Source: Fidelibacterota bacterium (lineage in GTDB: Bacteria > Fidelibacterota > Marinisomatia > SCGC-AAA003-L08 > D37C17). From it: a stretch of 38,432 nucleotides of DNA. This document shows positions 26,233 through 35,714 of this stretch, in pieces (position 1 is the stretch's first letter; the number at the start of each line of letters is the position of its first letter). A program made the position numbers and the translations under genes. The notes beneath the pieces are model-generated. The model worked only from the letters and a program-made list of their open reading frames with translations, made no database searches and was not told where the DNA came from. The stretch lies in the NCBI GenBank assembly GCA_014381415.1, contig JACNLQ010000050.1, positions 1 through 38,432 of the forward strand, written 5' to 3'.

Positions 26233-27386
26233 AATCATTAGGAATCTTAGGTTCAACCGGTTCAATTGGCGTGCAGACATTACAGGTTATTGACACATTT
26301 CCTGGTGAATATGATGTAAAATACCTCACTGCAAATAAAAATATTAAACAATTAGCAGAGCAGGCATTACAGTATAATCCTGATGCCATTTGTATAGTTC
26401 AAGAAAATTATCGTGAGGAGTTAGAAGTATTATTGAAAGGTACTGACATCACCATAACCTCTGGTAGAAATGCTTTATTGGCTTTAGCCGGTAGAAATGA
26501 TGTGGATTTGGTTATGAACGGATTAGTGGGTGCCGCTGGTATGGAGCCTACCATCGAAGCTGTGAAAAATGGCGTTGATGTTGCCCTGTCAAATAAAGAA
26601 TCTATGGTAATGGCAGGTGGGATTATTAATAACCTTTTAAAATCTAATTCATGCAATTTATTTCCGGTAGATAGTGAGCACAGTGCCATTTGGCAATGTC
26701 TCAAAGGTGAAGAAAATAATCAAATAAAACGACTGATCCTCACGGGGTCTGGAGGTCCATTTCGTACAAATCCAAAAGAAGATTTTAGCAGTATTACTTT
26801 GGAACAAGCCTTACAACATCCAAACTGGGATATGGGAAATAAAATAACCATCGACTCAGCTACCATGATGAATAAAGGCTTGGAAGTAATAGAAGCCTAT
26901 TGGCTTTTCGGAGTTACCTCCGCCCAAATTGATATTATTGTTCATCCTGAATCTATCATTCATTCCATGGTTGAATTTGTTGATGGGTCAATAAAAGCGC
27001 AATTGGGTGTGCCAGATATGAAAATTCCAATTCAGTATTCTCTTACATACCCAAACCACTCCTCTGCCAATTGGGAAAATCTGGATTTGGCAAGAATAGG
27101 TGAACTGCACTTTGAGAATCCAGATTTAGATAAATTTCCTTGTATTCGATTGGCATATGAAGCATTGGAAAAAGGAGGATCCTCCCCCATTGTTTTAAAT
27201 GTTGCAAATGATAATGTGGTGGCTGCTTTTTTAGATGGTCTAATTCCATTTACCCAAATACCAATGCTTATTGAAGATGCAATTAGCCAACATGATTGGG
27301 TCGCCAACCCTGATTTGAAAGCGATTTCAGAATTAAGTAATTGGACTACCCAATTTATTCACGAACAAATTACTACCTATGCATAG
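26229..27386 (+). CDS. dxr: 1-deoxy-D-xylulose 5-phosphate reductoisomerase
   Basis: Second step of the MEP isoprenoid pathway: NADPH-dependent conversion of DXP to MEP, which feeds the substrate of UppS in the same operon. 385 residues. NADPH-binding ILGSTGSIGVQTLQVID at the N-terminus, the metal-binding region NKESMVMAGG and PVDSEHSAIWQ, the flexible-loop region LTGSGGPFRT, and NWDMGNKITIDSATMMNKGL are all conserved. The ATG overlaps the previous gene's TGA, indicating coupled translation; rseP starts 12 bases on. Confidence 0.97.
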   Translation: MKSLGILGSTGSIGVQTLQVIDTFPGEYDVKYLTANKNIKQLAEQALQYNPDAICIVQENYREELEVLLKGTDITITSGRNALLALAGRNDVDLVMNGLVGAAGMEPTIEAVKNGVDVALSNKESMVMAGGIINNLLKSNSCNLFPVDSEHSAIWQCLKGEENNQIKRLILTGSGGPFRTNPKEDFSSITLEQALQHPNWDMGNKITIDSATMMNKGLEVIEAYWLFGVTSAQIDIIVHPESIIHSMVEFVDGSIKAQLGVPDMKIPIQYSLTYPNHSSANWENLDLARIGELHFENPDLDKFPCIRLAYEALEKGGSSPIVLNVANDNVVAAFLDGLIPFTQIPMLIEDAISQHDWVANPDLKAISELSNWTTQFIHEQITTYA

Positions 27387-27398
27387 GCTATCTATTTT

Positions 27399-28469
27399 AT
27401 GATTATTACAATTTTCTCATTCATTTTTGTCATTGGCGTCTTGGTATTTTTTCATGAGATGGGCCATTTCCTGGCAGCTAAATCCGTAGGAGTAAGAGTA
27501 GAAAAATTCTATCTGGGATTCAACTTTTTTGGTCTCGGCTGGAAAAAAATGTATAAGGGAACCGAATATGGCATTGGACTTTTTCCCTTAGGCGGTTATG
27601 TAAAACTTGCCGGCATTATTGATGAATCTATGGATGTCGAAACTACTGGAGCTCCTGATGAATTTAAGTCAAAAAATATGTTTCAGAAAATTTGGATAAT
27701 GTCCGCGGGTGTATTAATGAACTTTTTATTAGCCATCTTCATTTTTGCCCACCTTACCTATCATAATGGAATTGACGACCCTGACCCCCGGGCAATTGTA
27801 GGAAATGTATATCCTGAATATCCTGCTGATATATTAGGTTTACAGGAAAATGATGAAATTCTTTCTGTTAATGGTATTCAAGTTGCTGATTGGGAAGCAA
27901 TGACAAAGGAAATCCATAACCACCCCAAGGAAGAAATTCAAATCAGTTGGATACGAAATGGTGAAATTAAGACTGACATTATCACAACCGAATCCACCCC
28001 TCAATTACTTGGTGATGAATTGGTTGAGCGGGGTATGATTGGTATTATGCCCATCCTCAATCATCGTGAGGCAGGGCTTATTGAATCTTTTTCGGCTGGA
28101 ATAAACCAATCATATTATTTCCTAAATTTAACCTATCGAAGTTTGTTAGCACTTTTTAAAGGCAATGTGTCCATTAAAGAAATGGCTGGTCCTATAATGA
28201 TTGCAAAAATAGCTGGCGAAACAGCATCCGCTGGCTTAGACGCCCTACTTGGATTAATGGCATTTATCAGTATAAACCTTGGGTTTATTAATATTCTTCC
28301 AATCCCGGGATTGGATGGCGGCCATGTAGTTATCGCTTTAGTAGAGGGAATTATACGTAAAGATTTACCGTTAAAAGTGAAAATGGGTATTCAGCAAGCT
28401 GGACTATTTCTATTATTATTGTTATTTATTACTATTATGGTAAATGATATTCAGAGGTTATTTCAATAA
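27399..28469 (+). CDS. rseP: Site-2 intramembrane zinc metalloprotease RseP
   Basis: 356 residues. The first helix carries the zinc motif HEMGH (His19, Glu20, His23) and the last part carries NILPIPGLDGGHVV, which supplies the third metal ligand. One PDZ domain lies between (~125-200; YPADILGLQENDEILSVNGI). RseP-type proteases cleave membrane-spanning anti-sigma factors and signal peptides in envelope stress responses. No rseA/sigE genes are in the window, so the substrate here is unknown. It closes the envelope gene run, 27 bases before the pentapeptide-channel gene. Confidence 0.96.
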   Translation: MIITIFSFIFVIGVLVFFHEMGHFLAAKSVGVRVEKFYLGFNFFGLGWKKMYKGTEYGIGLFPLGGYVKLAGIIDESMDVETTGAPDEFKSKNMFQKIWIMSAGVLMNFLLAIFIFAHLTYHNGIDDPDPRAIVGNVYPEYPADILGLQENDEILSVNGIQVADWEAMTKEIHNHPKEEIQISWIRNGEIKTDIITTESTPQLLGDELVERGMIGIMPILNHREAGLIESFSAGINQSYYFLNLTYRSLLALFKGNVSIKEMAGPIMIAKIAGETASAGLDALLGLMAFISINLGFINILPIPGLDGGHVVIALVEGIIRKDLPLKVKMGIQQAGLFLLLLLFITIMVNDIQRLFQ

Positions 28470-28496
28470 TTGTTAAATTGACAGAAGGAGATAATG

Positions 28497-29396
28497 ATGA
28501 GTAAAGATAAATTTCTAAATTCTGATTACAAAGCAGATGAAAATACCAAACAAGAAATTGAAGCCCTGTATAAGGAAGGAGTATCATTATCAGGTGTTCA
28601 ATTAAAATTTGCAAATATGAGAAATGCTAATCTTGTGAATGCCGATTTATCAAATACCGATTTAACCCGAGCAGACTTTTCTGGGGCAAGCTTATACGGT
28701 GTGAATTTAGAGGGATCAAATTTATTTAAAGCCAATTTTGAAGGTGCAAATTTAAAAGCTGCAAATTTGAGAAATTGTAATTTATTAGGTGTAGATTTTG
28801 CCGGAGCAAAGTTTAATAATATTGACTGGGGTGATGATTATAAAGTTATAAATGAAATTGATGCTGAGAAAGCGACAAGTATTGGAGATAAGCAAACTGC
28901 TATTGAAAAATATAAAGAGGCTGAGGATGTTTATCGAAATTTAAAAATTAACCTGCAAGCCCAAACTTTAGGGGAAGATGTCGGTCAAGTTTTTCTTAGA
29001 GAAATGACAACCAAACGAAAGCAATTACCACTGTTTTCACCCCTGAGAATTGCTTCAAAAATTGCCTACCTCACCACTGGATATGGTGAAAAAATTGGGA
29101 ATATTTTCTATACGGTTAATGCAGTAATTATTGCCTGTGCTATTCTTTTTGGAGTGGCCGGTGTTCAGTATGGCGACTTAAAACTTGGATTTCAATATAT
29201 AGATAATTTTGGGTTATTAGAAACATTCGGGAATTTAATTTATTTCAGTGTTGTTGTTTTTTCCACAGTTGGATTCGGAGAAATTGTGCCTATAAACCTC
29301 CTTGGAAAATTTATAATGATATTTGAAGGTATGTCTGGTGGCATCATATTATCCATTTTCATTATTGCAGTCTATAAACAGTTGATGGATAGGTAG
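28497..29396 (+). CDS. Pentapeptide-repeat protein fused to a two-helix potassium-channel pore
   Basis: The ATG at 28497 is six bases after AAGGAG (28485-28490); the ATG three bases earlier is too close to it. Residues ~34-112 form a right-handed pentapeptide-repeat helix (for example ANLVNADLSNTDLTRADFSG and ANFEGANLKAANLRNCNLLG). A helical linker (~120-160) may be a coiled coil. Two membrane helices (~203-224 and ~275-295) flank a pore loop whose filter VFSTVGFGE matches the K+-channel TVGYG signature with Phe for Tyr. It is probably a cytoplasmic-domain-gated K+ channel in the inner membrane. It follows rseP by 27 bases, and its stop is followed by a structured spacer. Confidence 0.9.
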   Translation: MSKDKFLNSDYKADENTKQEIEALYKEGVSLSGVQLKFANMRNANLVNADLSNTDLTRADFSGASLYGVNLEGSNLFKANFEGANLKAANLRNCNLLGVDFAGAKFNNIDWGDDYKVINEIDAEKATSIGDKQTAIEKYKEAEDVYRNLKINLQAQTLGEDVGQVFLREMTTKRKQLPLFSPLRIASKIAYLTTGYGEKIGNIFYTVNAVIIACAILFGVAGVQYGDLKLGFQYIDNFGLLETFGNLIYFSVVVFSTVGFGEIVPINLLGKFIMIFEGMSGGIILSIFIIAVYKQLMDR

Positions 29397-29410
29397 CTAT
29401 AATACCAAAT

Positions 29411-29480
29411 AGCTCCTAAAGGATTTAATCAACAAAATACCTCACGGTTCAAACCGTGAATAATCAGTAACTTTAGGGCT
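29411..29480. repeat. Nested inverted repeat / structured intergenic element
   Basis: An inner hairpin, TCACGGTT (29442-29449) and AACCGTGA (29452-29459) with a two-base spacer, is enclosed by a second stem. In that stem AGC-CCTAAAG (29411-29421, one bulged T) pairs with CTTTAGGGCT (29471-29480). No T run follows, so it is not a standard terminator. It separates the channel gene from the opp-like operon and could be a transcript-end structure, an operator or a small mobile palindrome. Confidence 0.5.
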
Positions 29481-29523
29481 GTTTTCGTCAAGCCAAAATA
29501 GTAACAATTAATCGGAGTATCTA

Positions 29524-31428
29524 ATGAGTAAATACAAATTTTATTTAATCACATCAATAATATTTATTTTCAGCTTTTTATCAGCTGAATTTGATTATGT
29601 AAATGTTCCCCCTGGGGCAGATCCAACCGTTTCAGCAGAAGATGGTGGTAATGGCTTTGAAAAAATAGCTGAATCATTGGGGTATGAAACACAATATTTT
29701 TCAGGTGATGACGTGAAATTTTTCGGCGATGAAAATGCCGCTAAAGGTGGTACTTTACATGATTATGCAAGCCGTTTCCCTGCTACAATGCGTCTTTTTG
29801 GAAAGGAGGCAAATTATCTTGAAAATTATTGGATAGAAATTTTATGTTATGAAACCCTTCTTGAATTACATCCCCTTACTTATGAGCCTACGGTACCCCG
29901 CCTTGCCAGCCATTGGAAAATTTCTGATGATAAGCAAAAATTTTGGTTTAGAATAAATCCTGATGCCAGATGGACAGATGGACGGCGGGTAACAGCCGAT
30001 GATGTAGTAGCTACCTGGTTTTTACGTATGGATGAAACCATTTTAGATCCCTCTCAACAAGTTTCATTTGGAAAATTTGAAGAACCTATAGCTGAAAGCA
30101 TGTATATAGTAAGTGTTGAAGCAAAAAATGCAGAATGGAGAAATTTTCAAATTTTTGCTGCAGGGATGAGTATTTTACCTGCCTACTACGTTGACCAAGT
30201 TGACGGCTCAGAATATCTAGAAAAATATCAATTTAGCATGATGCCAAATTCAGGACCATATATCCTCAAGAATGAAGACATTGTAAATCAGGAAAGTTAT
30301 AAGCTTACCAGAAGGGATAATTTTTGGGCAAAAGATCATATTCAAAATAGGTATCGTTTTAACTTTGATGCAATCAGTTGGTTTGTTATTAAAGATAATG
30401 CTTCTCTCCCCTTTGAAAAATTTAAAAAAGGAGAATTTGACTATTTTGAAGTTTCACGGTCTGCAAGATGGGTTGAGGACTGTGTCCCAGAAAAAATGGA
30501 ATCAATTAAAAAGGGCTGGATGAAGAAGCACCGTATATTCTCTAATAAACCATCCGGCACCTCTGGCTATGGTTTTAATATGAGAAAGTTTCCTTTTAAC
30601 GATATAAATATTAGACATGCATTTGGCTTCTTATATGATAGAGAAGAAATGAATGAAAAAATGTATTATAATGAATATGAAATGATGCATTCCTGGTTTT
30701 CGGGCACTCTATACGAAAATTTTGATAATCCCAAATATCTGTTTAATGCAGACTCTGCATTGTATTATTTAAAACTTGCTGGTTTTGAAAAGAAAAATGA
30801 AGACGGTATTTTAATAAATAATGAAGGTACTCCTCTTAGTTTTAATATAAATATTCAAAAAACACATGCGTATATGGTAACTCCTGTCCAAAATAAACTT
30901 AAACAATTTGGAATGGATATGCAAATTGTAAATATGGATGGAACCACCCAATGGAAGAATCTACAAGAACGAAATTTCACCATCAATATGCATGCTTTTA
31001 CAGGAGGAGTTCACCCTAGTATTGAGCATTCCTTTAGATCCGACTTAGCCGATATGAATGATAATAACAACTTTTATGGATTTAAAAACGATAGGGTGGA
31101 TAAACTTATTAAAGACTATAATTTTGAATTCGATTTAGAAAAACGAATAAAGATTGGAAAAGAAATTGATTATATTGCAAGTAAAACCCACCATCTTTCA
31201 TTTGGGATTAAAAGGCTTTATCGACGATTTTTATATTGGGATAATTTTGGTTACCCTGAATATATGGTGGACCGATTTGTAGGTAACAGAGAATCCATAT
31301 TTTTCCTTTGGTGGTTTGACCCTGAAAAAGAAGCTCAATTAGAAAAAGCTATGGTTAATGATACCTCCCTTCCCATTGGGGATGTGGACATTAAATTTTG
31401 GCCCAATTGGATGAAAAATAATAACTAA
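29524..31428 (+). CDS. Peptide ABC importer, extracellular solute-binding protein family 5 (YejA-like)
   Basis: 634 residues with a signal peptide (KFYLITSIIFIFSFLSA). Family 5 binding-protein features include GGTLHDYASRFPATMRLFG, YEPTVPRLASHWKISDDKQK, the ARWTDGRRVTADDVVATW motif and IRHAFGFLYDREEMNEKM. The length and features such as SWFVIKDNASLPFEKFKKGE fit the YejA branch (oligopeptide/microcin C-type) better than OppA. It captures peptides outside the inner membrane and delivers them to the permease encoded three bases downstream. There is no lipobox Cys, so it is a soluble periplasmic form. GGAG lies six bases before the ATG. Confidence 0.92.
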   Translation: MSKYKFYLITSIIFIFSFLSAEFDYVNVPPGADPTVSAEDGGNGFEKIAESLGYETQYFSGDDVKFFGDENAAKGGTLHDYASRFPATMRLFGKEANYLENYWIEILCYETLLELHPLTYEPTVPRLASHWKISDDKQKFWFRINPDARWTDGRRVTADDVVATWFLRMDETILDPSQQVSFGKFEEPIAESMYIVSVEAKNAEWRNFQIFAAGMSILPAYYVDQVDGSEYLEKYQFSMMPNSGPYILKNEDIVNQESYKLTRRDNFWAKDHIQNRYRFNFDAISWFVIKDNASLPFEKFKKGEFDYFEVSRSARWVEDCVPEKMESIKKGWMKKHRIFSNKPSGTSGYGFNMRKFPFNDINIRHAFGFLYDREEMNEKMYYNEYEMMHSWFSGTLYENFDNPKYLFNADSALYYLKLAGFEKKNEDGILINNEGTPLSFNINIQKTHAYMVTPVQNKLKQFGMDMQIVNMDGTTQWKNLQERNFTINMHAFTGGVHPSIEHSFRSDLADMNDNNNFYGFKNDRVDKLIKDYNFEFDLEKRIKIGKEIDYIASKTHHLSFGIKRLYRRFLYWDNFGYPEYMVDRFVGNRESIFFLWWFDPEKEAQLEKAMVNDTSLPIGDVDIKFWPNWMKNNN

Positions 31429-31431
31429 TCC

Positions 31432-32760
31432 ATGTTTAATTATGTAATTCGACGGTTACTGTTAATGATTCCAACTTTTTTGGGGGCAACACTTTTAGTG
31501 TTTATAATCCTTCAAATGGCACCAGGCGGACCCTTAGAAAAAACTATCCAACAAATTCAAATGGGATCTTCCCAAGGCGGTGGAGAAGGTGGAGCAACTT
31601 CCAATGGTTCATCAGGTGCAGGTACTCTCCTTCCAAAAAGAGCATTAAAGGAACTTGAAAGGTTTTATGGCTTTGATAAACCTATCTGGCAAAGATACCT
31701 CATTTGGTTGGGCGTTTGGAAAAGAGAAATCAAACATCGAAATCTCGCCTTTAAAATTGGTGACATAGAAGTAAAGAAAAATATGGGAAAACGACGGTAT
31801 GCCTATGTTCGGAAAAATGGTGCCAAGCTTGAGGTGTATGATAAAGAAGGGAATATTAGTAAACTATGGACTGCTCGTTTCGATATGGATATTTCTGATG
31901 AAGAAATTACTAATTTTGATGAGTTGAAAAACAATGGTGAACTTTCCGATATTTCTAAATTAGAAGCTACCATATATGAAACAGAGTACTCTGGTGTTTT
32001 AACTGGCAATCTAGGAAAATCATATACCTACCAACAACCCGTAATTGAAGTCATGAAACCCCGATTTAAAGTATCTATTTTGTTGGGACTATCAGGCTGG
32101 CTCATCGCATATTTAGTTTGTATTCCATTGGGAATAAAAAAGGCTCTTTCCCATGGTTCTACATTTGACCTTATTTCCAGCGCAGTTGTTTTTATGGCAT
32201 ATTCTATTCCAGGCTGGGCATTTGGTGGTGTGCTATTGGTTTTATTTGGTGGCGGTTCATTCTGGGATGTATTTCCATTGGGTGGTCTTCACTCACCCCA
32301 AGAAATTTGGGTGAATCTTAGTTTTTTTGAAAAAGTACTTGACCAGCTACATCATGTAATCCTCCCAATTATTGCCTGGACTATAGGCAGCTTTGCCACC
32401 CTCACTGTCTTAATGAAAAATAGTCTTTTGGATAATTTGTCCCAGGATTATATCCGAACAGCTTTTGCAAAAGGTCTGTCTGAGAAAAGAGTTATTTGGG
32501 TTCATGCGGTGAGAAATTCTGTAATCCCAATTGCTTCAGGAATTGGATATATTATTGCAACCATAATCGCTGGATCTTATTTCATTGAAATGATCTTTAA
32601 TATCAATGGATTTGGAAAAATGGGCTTCCAGGCAATACTGGATAGAGATTACCCTATAACAATGGGATTTCTTGTAATAGCTGTTATTATTAGACTGATT
32701 GCTAATTTACTTTCAGATTTAGCCCTTGCTGCGGTTGACCCCAGAATACGGTTCAAATAA
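31432..32760 (+). CDS. Peptide ABC importer permease 1 (YejB-like)
   Basis: 442 residues, longer than OppB (~306) because of a periplasmic insert. Start FNYVIRRLLLMIPTFLGATL with LQMAPGGPLEKTIQQI matches YejB closely. Residues ~42-65 are Gly/Ser-rich (SSQGGGEGGATSNGSSG), followed by a charged ~120-residue domain, then LTGNLGKSYTYQQPV and the BPD-transport core with the coupling motif DYIRTAFAKGLSEKRVIWVH, ending AAVDPRIRFK. It forms the membrane channel with the next gene product. oppC-like starts immediately after its stop (no gap). Confidence 0.94.
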   Translation: MFNYVIRRLLLMIPTFLGATLLVFIILQMAPGGPLEKTIQQIQMGSSQGGGEGGATSNGSSGAGTLLPKRALKELERFYGFDKPIWQRYLIWLGVWKREIKHRNLAFKIGDIEVKKNMGKRRYAYVRKNGAKLEVYDKEGNISKLWTARFDMDISDEEITNFDELKNNGELSDISKLEATIYETEYSGVLTGNLGKSYTYQQPVIEVMKPRFKVSILLGLSGWLIAYLVCIPLGIKKALSHGSTFDLISSAVVFMAYSIPGWAFGGVLLVLFGGGSFWDVFPLGGLHSPQEIWVNLSFFEKVLDQLHHVILPIIAWTIGSFATLTVLMKNSLLDNLSQDYIRTAFAKGLSEKRVIWVHAVRNSVIPIASGIGYIIATIIAGSYFIEMIFNINGFGKMGFQAILDRDYPITMGFLVIAVIIRLIANLLSDLALAAVDPRIRFK

Positions 32761-33828
32761 ATGAATAATCAAATAATCAAATCAGAATCCATCAACCATA
32801 AAAGATGGAGAAAGTTTAAATCTTTAAAAAGGGGCTACTACTCCTTTATTTTAATTACCACCCTCTATATTCTTTCATTATTTCTTCCTCTTTTCATCAA
32901 TAGTAAAGCTTTAGTAGTACAATATGAAGGGGAATATTACTTTCCCGCATTTAGTGAAGTTATACCATGGGTTTCAACTTATTATGACGGAGAATTGTTT
33001 GGTCAAGATATTCCCGGTGCTGCTAATTTTAGACTTTTACAGAAAAGTTGGGAGGATTCAGATAACTGGCTCATAATGCCATTATATCCGTACAATCCTT
33101 TTGAAGATATTACCAATAATGAAAATAGAATGTATGAACCACCATCATCTACCCATTGGCTCGGGACTGATAATACGGGCAGGGATGTTCTTGCACGAAT
33201 GTGTTATGCATTTAATATTTCCATCTCTTTTGCATTTATATTAACAATTTTGAATTATATAATTGGGATTAGTATTGGCGGAGCCATGGGTTATTTTGGA
33301 GGGAAATTTGATCTTTTCTTTCAAAGACTCATTGAGGTCTGGTCATCTTTACCCTTATTATTTGTTGTCATCATTATTAGTTCAATAATTAAACCTTCAT
33401 TTACACTTCTAATATTCATTTACACAATGGTAAATTGGATATTTTTAACCTATTATATGAGAGCCGAATTCTATCGGGAAAAATCGAAGGATTATGTGAG
33501 TGCTGCAATTTCCATGGGACAAAGTCATACCAAAATAATATTTAAGCATATACTTCCAAATTCACTTATACCGGTGATTACCTATTTTCCATTCTCAATT
33601 GTGGGAGGTATTCTTGTTTTGGTGAGTCTTGATTTTCTGGGTTTTGGTCTTGCGCCACCTACACCAAGCTGGGGACAAATTCTGTATGTAGGGCTATCCA
33701 ATATTACCAAATGGTGGATGGTTTTCTCTCCAATTATGGCTCAGTTTTTCACACTTTTATGCATCGTATTTATTGGAGAAGGATTACGAGAAGCATTTGA
33801 CCCCAAAATTTATTCACGGTTGCGGTAA
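32761..33828 (+). CDS. Peptide ABC importer permease 2 (YejE-like)
   Basis: 355 residues. Like YejE it has a long periplasmic segment after helix 1 (VVQYEGEYYFPAFSEVIPWV), then PPSSTHWLGTDNTGRDVLAR, five further helices and the coupling motif SKDYVSAAISMGQSHTKIIF. It ends IGEGLREAFDPKIYSRLR, as in OppC/YejE. The C-terminal half LVSLDFLGFGLAPPTPSWGQ is highly typical. It pairs with the previous permease. Its TAA stop shares a base with the ATG of the first ATPase (TAATG). Confidence 0.94.
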   Translation: MNNQIIKSESINHKRWRKFKSLKRGYYSFILITTLYILSLFLPLFINSKALVVQYEGEYYFPAFSEVIPWVSTYYDGELFGQDIPGAANFRLLQKSWEDSDNWLIMPLYPYNPFEDITNNENRMYEPPSSTHWLGTDNTGRDVLARMCYAFNISISFAFILTILNYIIGISIGGAMGYFGGKFDLFFQRLIEVWSSLPLLFVVIIISSIIKPSFTLLIFIYTMVNWIFLTYYMRAEFYREKSKDYVSAAISMGQSHTKIIFKHILPNSLIPVITYFPFSIVGGILVLVSLDFLGFGLAPPTPSWGQILYVGLSNITKWWMVFSPIMAQFFTLLCIVFIGEGLREAFDPKIYSRLR

Positions 33829-34808
33829 TGAAAAAATTAATTGAAATAGAAAATCTAAAGACATACTTCTATACGGAAGCGGGAACTGCAAAAGCTGTAG
33901 ATGGTGTAAACTTTGATATTTATGAAGGTGAGGTTTTGGGAATAGTGGGCGAATCTGGTTCAGGGAAATCTGTAACATCTTTATCTATAAATCGGCTCAT
34001 TCCCAATCCGCCTGGTGATATTGTTGACGGTAAAGTTCTGTTTAAGGGACTTAATCTTCTGGATTTAAGCTATGATGAGATGAAAGAATACAGGGGAAAA
34101 GAAATCGCAATGATATTCCAGGAACCTATGACTTCTTTAAATCCCGTTTTTAAAATAAACATGCAGATGAATGAAGTCCTCATTGAACATGAGGGTTTAA
34201 CTTGGGAGGAAGCAAATTTGCGTAGCATTGATATGCTTAATTCTGTAGGTATTCCAAACCCTGATAAACGAATGAATGATTATCCTCATCAATTTTCTGG
34301 AGGAATGAGGCAACGGGCAATGATTGCAATGGCATTATTGTGTAACCCTGCCCTGCTTATTGCAGATGAGCCTACCACCGCTCTGGATGTTACTATCCAG
34401 GCCCAGATTTTAGACCTCATGATGGGCTTAAAAGAAAAGAGGGATGATGCAGCAATTTTATTAATTACCCATGACCTTGCAGTTATTGCTGAAACCTGTG
34501 ACCGAGTAATTGTTATGTATGGCGGTAAAATTCAGGAAATTGCTGGTATAAACGAATTATTTGCCAATCCTGTGAATCCCTATACAATAGCATTAATGGA
34601 GTCAATTCCTAAACTCGAAATAAAAGAGAGAAGATTAAAATCCCTAAAAGGAATGGTTCCCTCCATTTTGGAAATGGGTGAGGGGTGTAAACTTTGCTCC
34701 CGATTTGAACCAGAGGATTGTGCCTGCAAAGGAACCAAGGAGGAACCTGACCTCATTAAAGTTTCTGATAACCATTGGGCACGGGTACACCCGGGATTGC
34801 TATCATGA
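33828..34808 (+). CDS. oppD: Peptide ABC importer ATPase 1 (OppD-like)
   Basis: 326 residues. Walker A GIVGESGSGKSVTSL, Q-loop MIFQEPMTSLNPVF, signature FSGGMRQRAMIAMALL, Walker B LLIADEPTTALDVT and H-loop LLITHDLAVIAE are all intact. The C-terminal oligopeptide-type extension includes the Cys-rich CKLCSRFEPEDCACKG, which in OppD-type proteins can bind an Fe-S cluster. It powers the YejABE-like transporter. In enterobacterial Yej the two ATPases are fused as YejF; here they are separate genes that overlap by four bases. Confidence 0.95.
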   Translation: MKKLIEIENLKTYFYTEAGTAKAVDGVNFDIYEGEVLGIVGESGSGKSVTSLSINRLIPNPPGDIVDGKVLFKGLNLLDLSYDEMKEYRGKEIAMIFQEPMTSLNPVFKINMQMNEVLIEHEGLTWEEANLRSIDMLNSVGIPNPDKRMNDYPHQFSGGMRQRAMIAMALLCNPALLIADEPTTALDVTIQAQILDLMMGLKEKRDDAAILLITHDLAVIAETCDRVIVMYGGKIQEIAGINELFANPVNPYTIALMESIPKLEIKERRLKSLKGMVPSILEMGEGCKLCSRFEPEDCACKGTKEEPDLIKVSDNHWARVHPGLLS

Positions 34809-35686
34809 GTGATATAATTCTTCAAATAAAAAAATTGAATGTTGAGTTTCCCGTTTTTGGTGGAATCTTTCAACATGAAGTTTCACAGGTTCATGCTGTG
34901 AATAATGTGGACTTAGATATCATGAGTGGAAAAACAATCGGTATCGTTGGCGAATCAGGGTCGGGCAAATCAACATTGGGTAAGGCAATTATTAATGTTC
35001 TGAAACTAACTGCACCAGATGTTAGGGTGCATGGTGATATTATATTGTATCCCCAAACAGATAATGCCATTAATGTATTAAATCTTAAACCATCTCAGGT
35101 AAAAGCATATCGTTCTGATGTACAGATGATTTTTCAAGATCCCTATTCTTCATTAAATCCCCGAATGCTGGTAGGAGACATTATTAAAGAACCATTGGAT
35201 ATAAATACCTCATCGTCAACAACAGAAAAACAAGACAGAGTTGCTTGGCTGCTTAACAAAGTTGGACTAAATAAAGAACAGGCAAATAGATATCCCCATG
35301 AGTTTTCTGGTGGTCAAAGACAGCGAATTGCTATTGCACGAGCCCTTGCAACAAATCCAAAAGTAGTGATTGCGGACGAACCTGTCTCGGCATTGGATGT
35401 ATCAATTCAAGCTCAGGTTATCAATTTAATGATGGACTTGCAAGAAGAATTTAATTTAACTATTTTATTTATTGCCCATGATTTATCGGTCGTGAAACAT
35501 ATCTCTACTGAAATTGCAGTGATGTACCTCGGTGAGGTTGTAGAATATGGTAATACCGAAAAGGTTTTTTCTGACCCTCAGCATGATTATACTAAAACAC
35601 TACTAGAATCCATCCCTCACCCAGACCCAGTTGGTAGAGAAGAGAGAAAAGAAGAACGACTAAAACTGGAACGATTCAGTATGTAA
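34805..35686 (+). CDS. oppF: Peptide ABC importer ATPase 2 (OppF-like)
   Basis: 293 residues from the ATG at 34805, which overlaps the previous TGA (ATGA); the longer frame start at 34775 lies inside the upstream gene and is not used. Walker A GIVGESGSGKSTLGKA, Q-loop MIFQDPYSSLNPRM, signature FSGGQRQRIAIARALA, Walker B VVIADEPVSALDVS and H-loop LFIAHDLSVVKH are intact. Start DIILQIKKLNVEFPVFGGIF and the C-terminal oligopeptide-type extension (YTKTLLESIPHPDPVGREER) match OppF/DppF. It is the last gene of the operon and is followed by a strong terminator. Confidence 0.95.
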   Translation: MSDIILQIKKLNVEFPVFGGIFQHEVSQVHAVNNVDLDIMSGKTIGIVGESGSGKSTLGKAIINVLKLTAPDVRVHGDIILYPQTDNAINVLNLKPSQVKAYRSDVQMIFQDPYSSLNPRMLVGDIIKEPLDINTSSSTTEKQDRVAWLLNKVGLNKEQANRYPHEFSGGQRQRIAIARALATNPKVVIADEPVSALDVSIQAQVINLMMDLQEEFNLTILFIAHDLSVVKHISTEIAVMYLGEVVEYGNTEKVFSDPQHDYTKTLLESIPHPDPVGREERKEERLKLERFSM

Positions 35687-35714
35687 TTAAATTCTCAGCA
35701 ATAATATAAATAAT

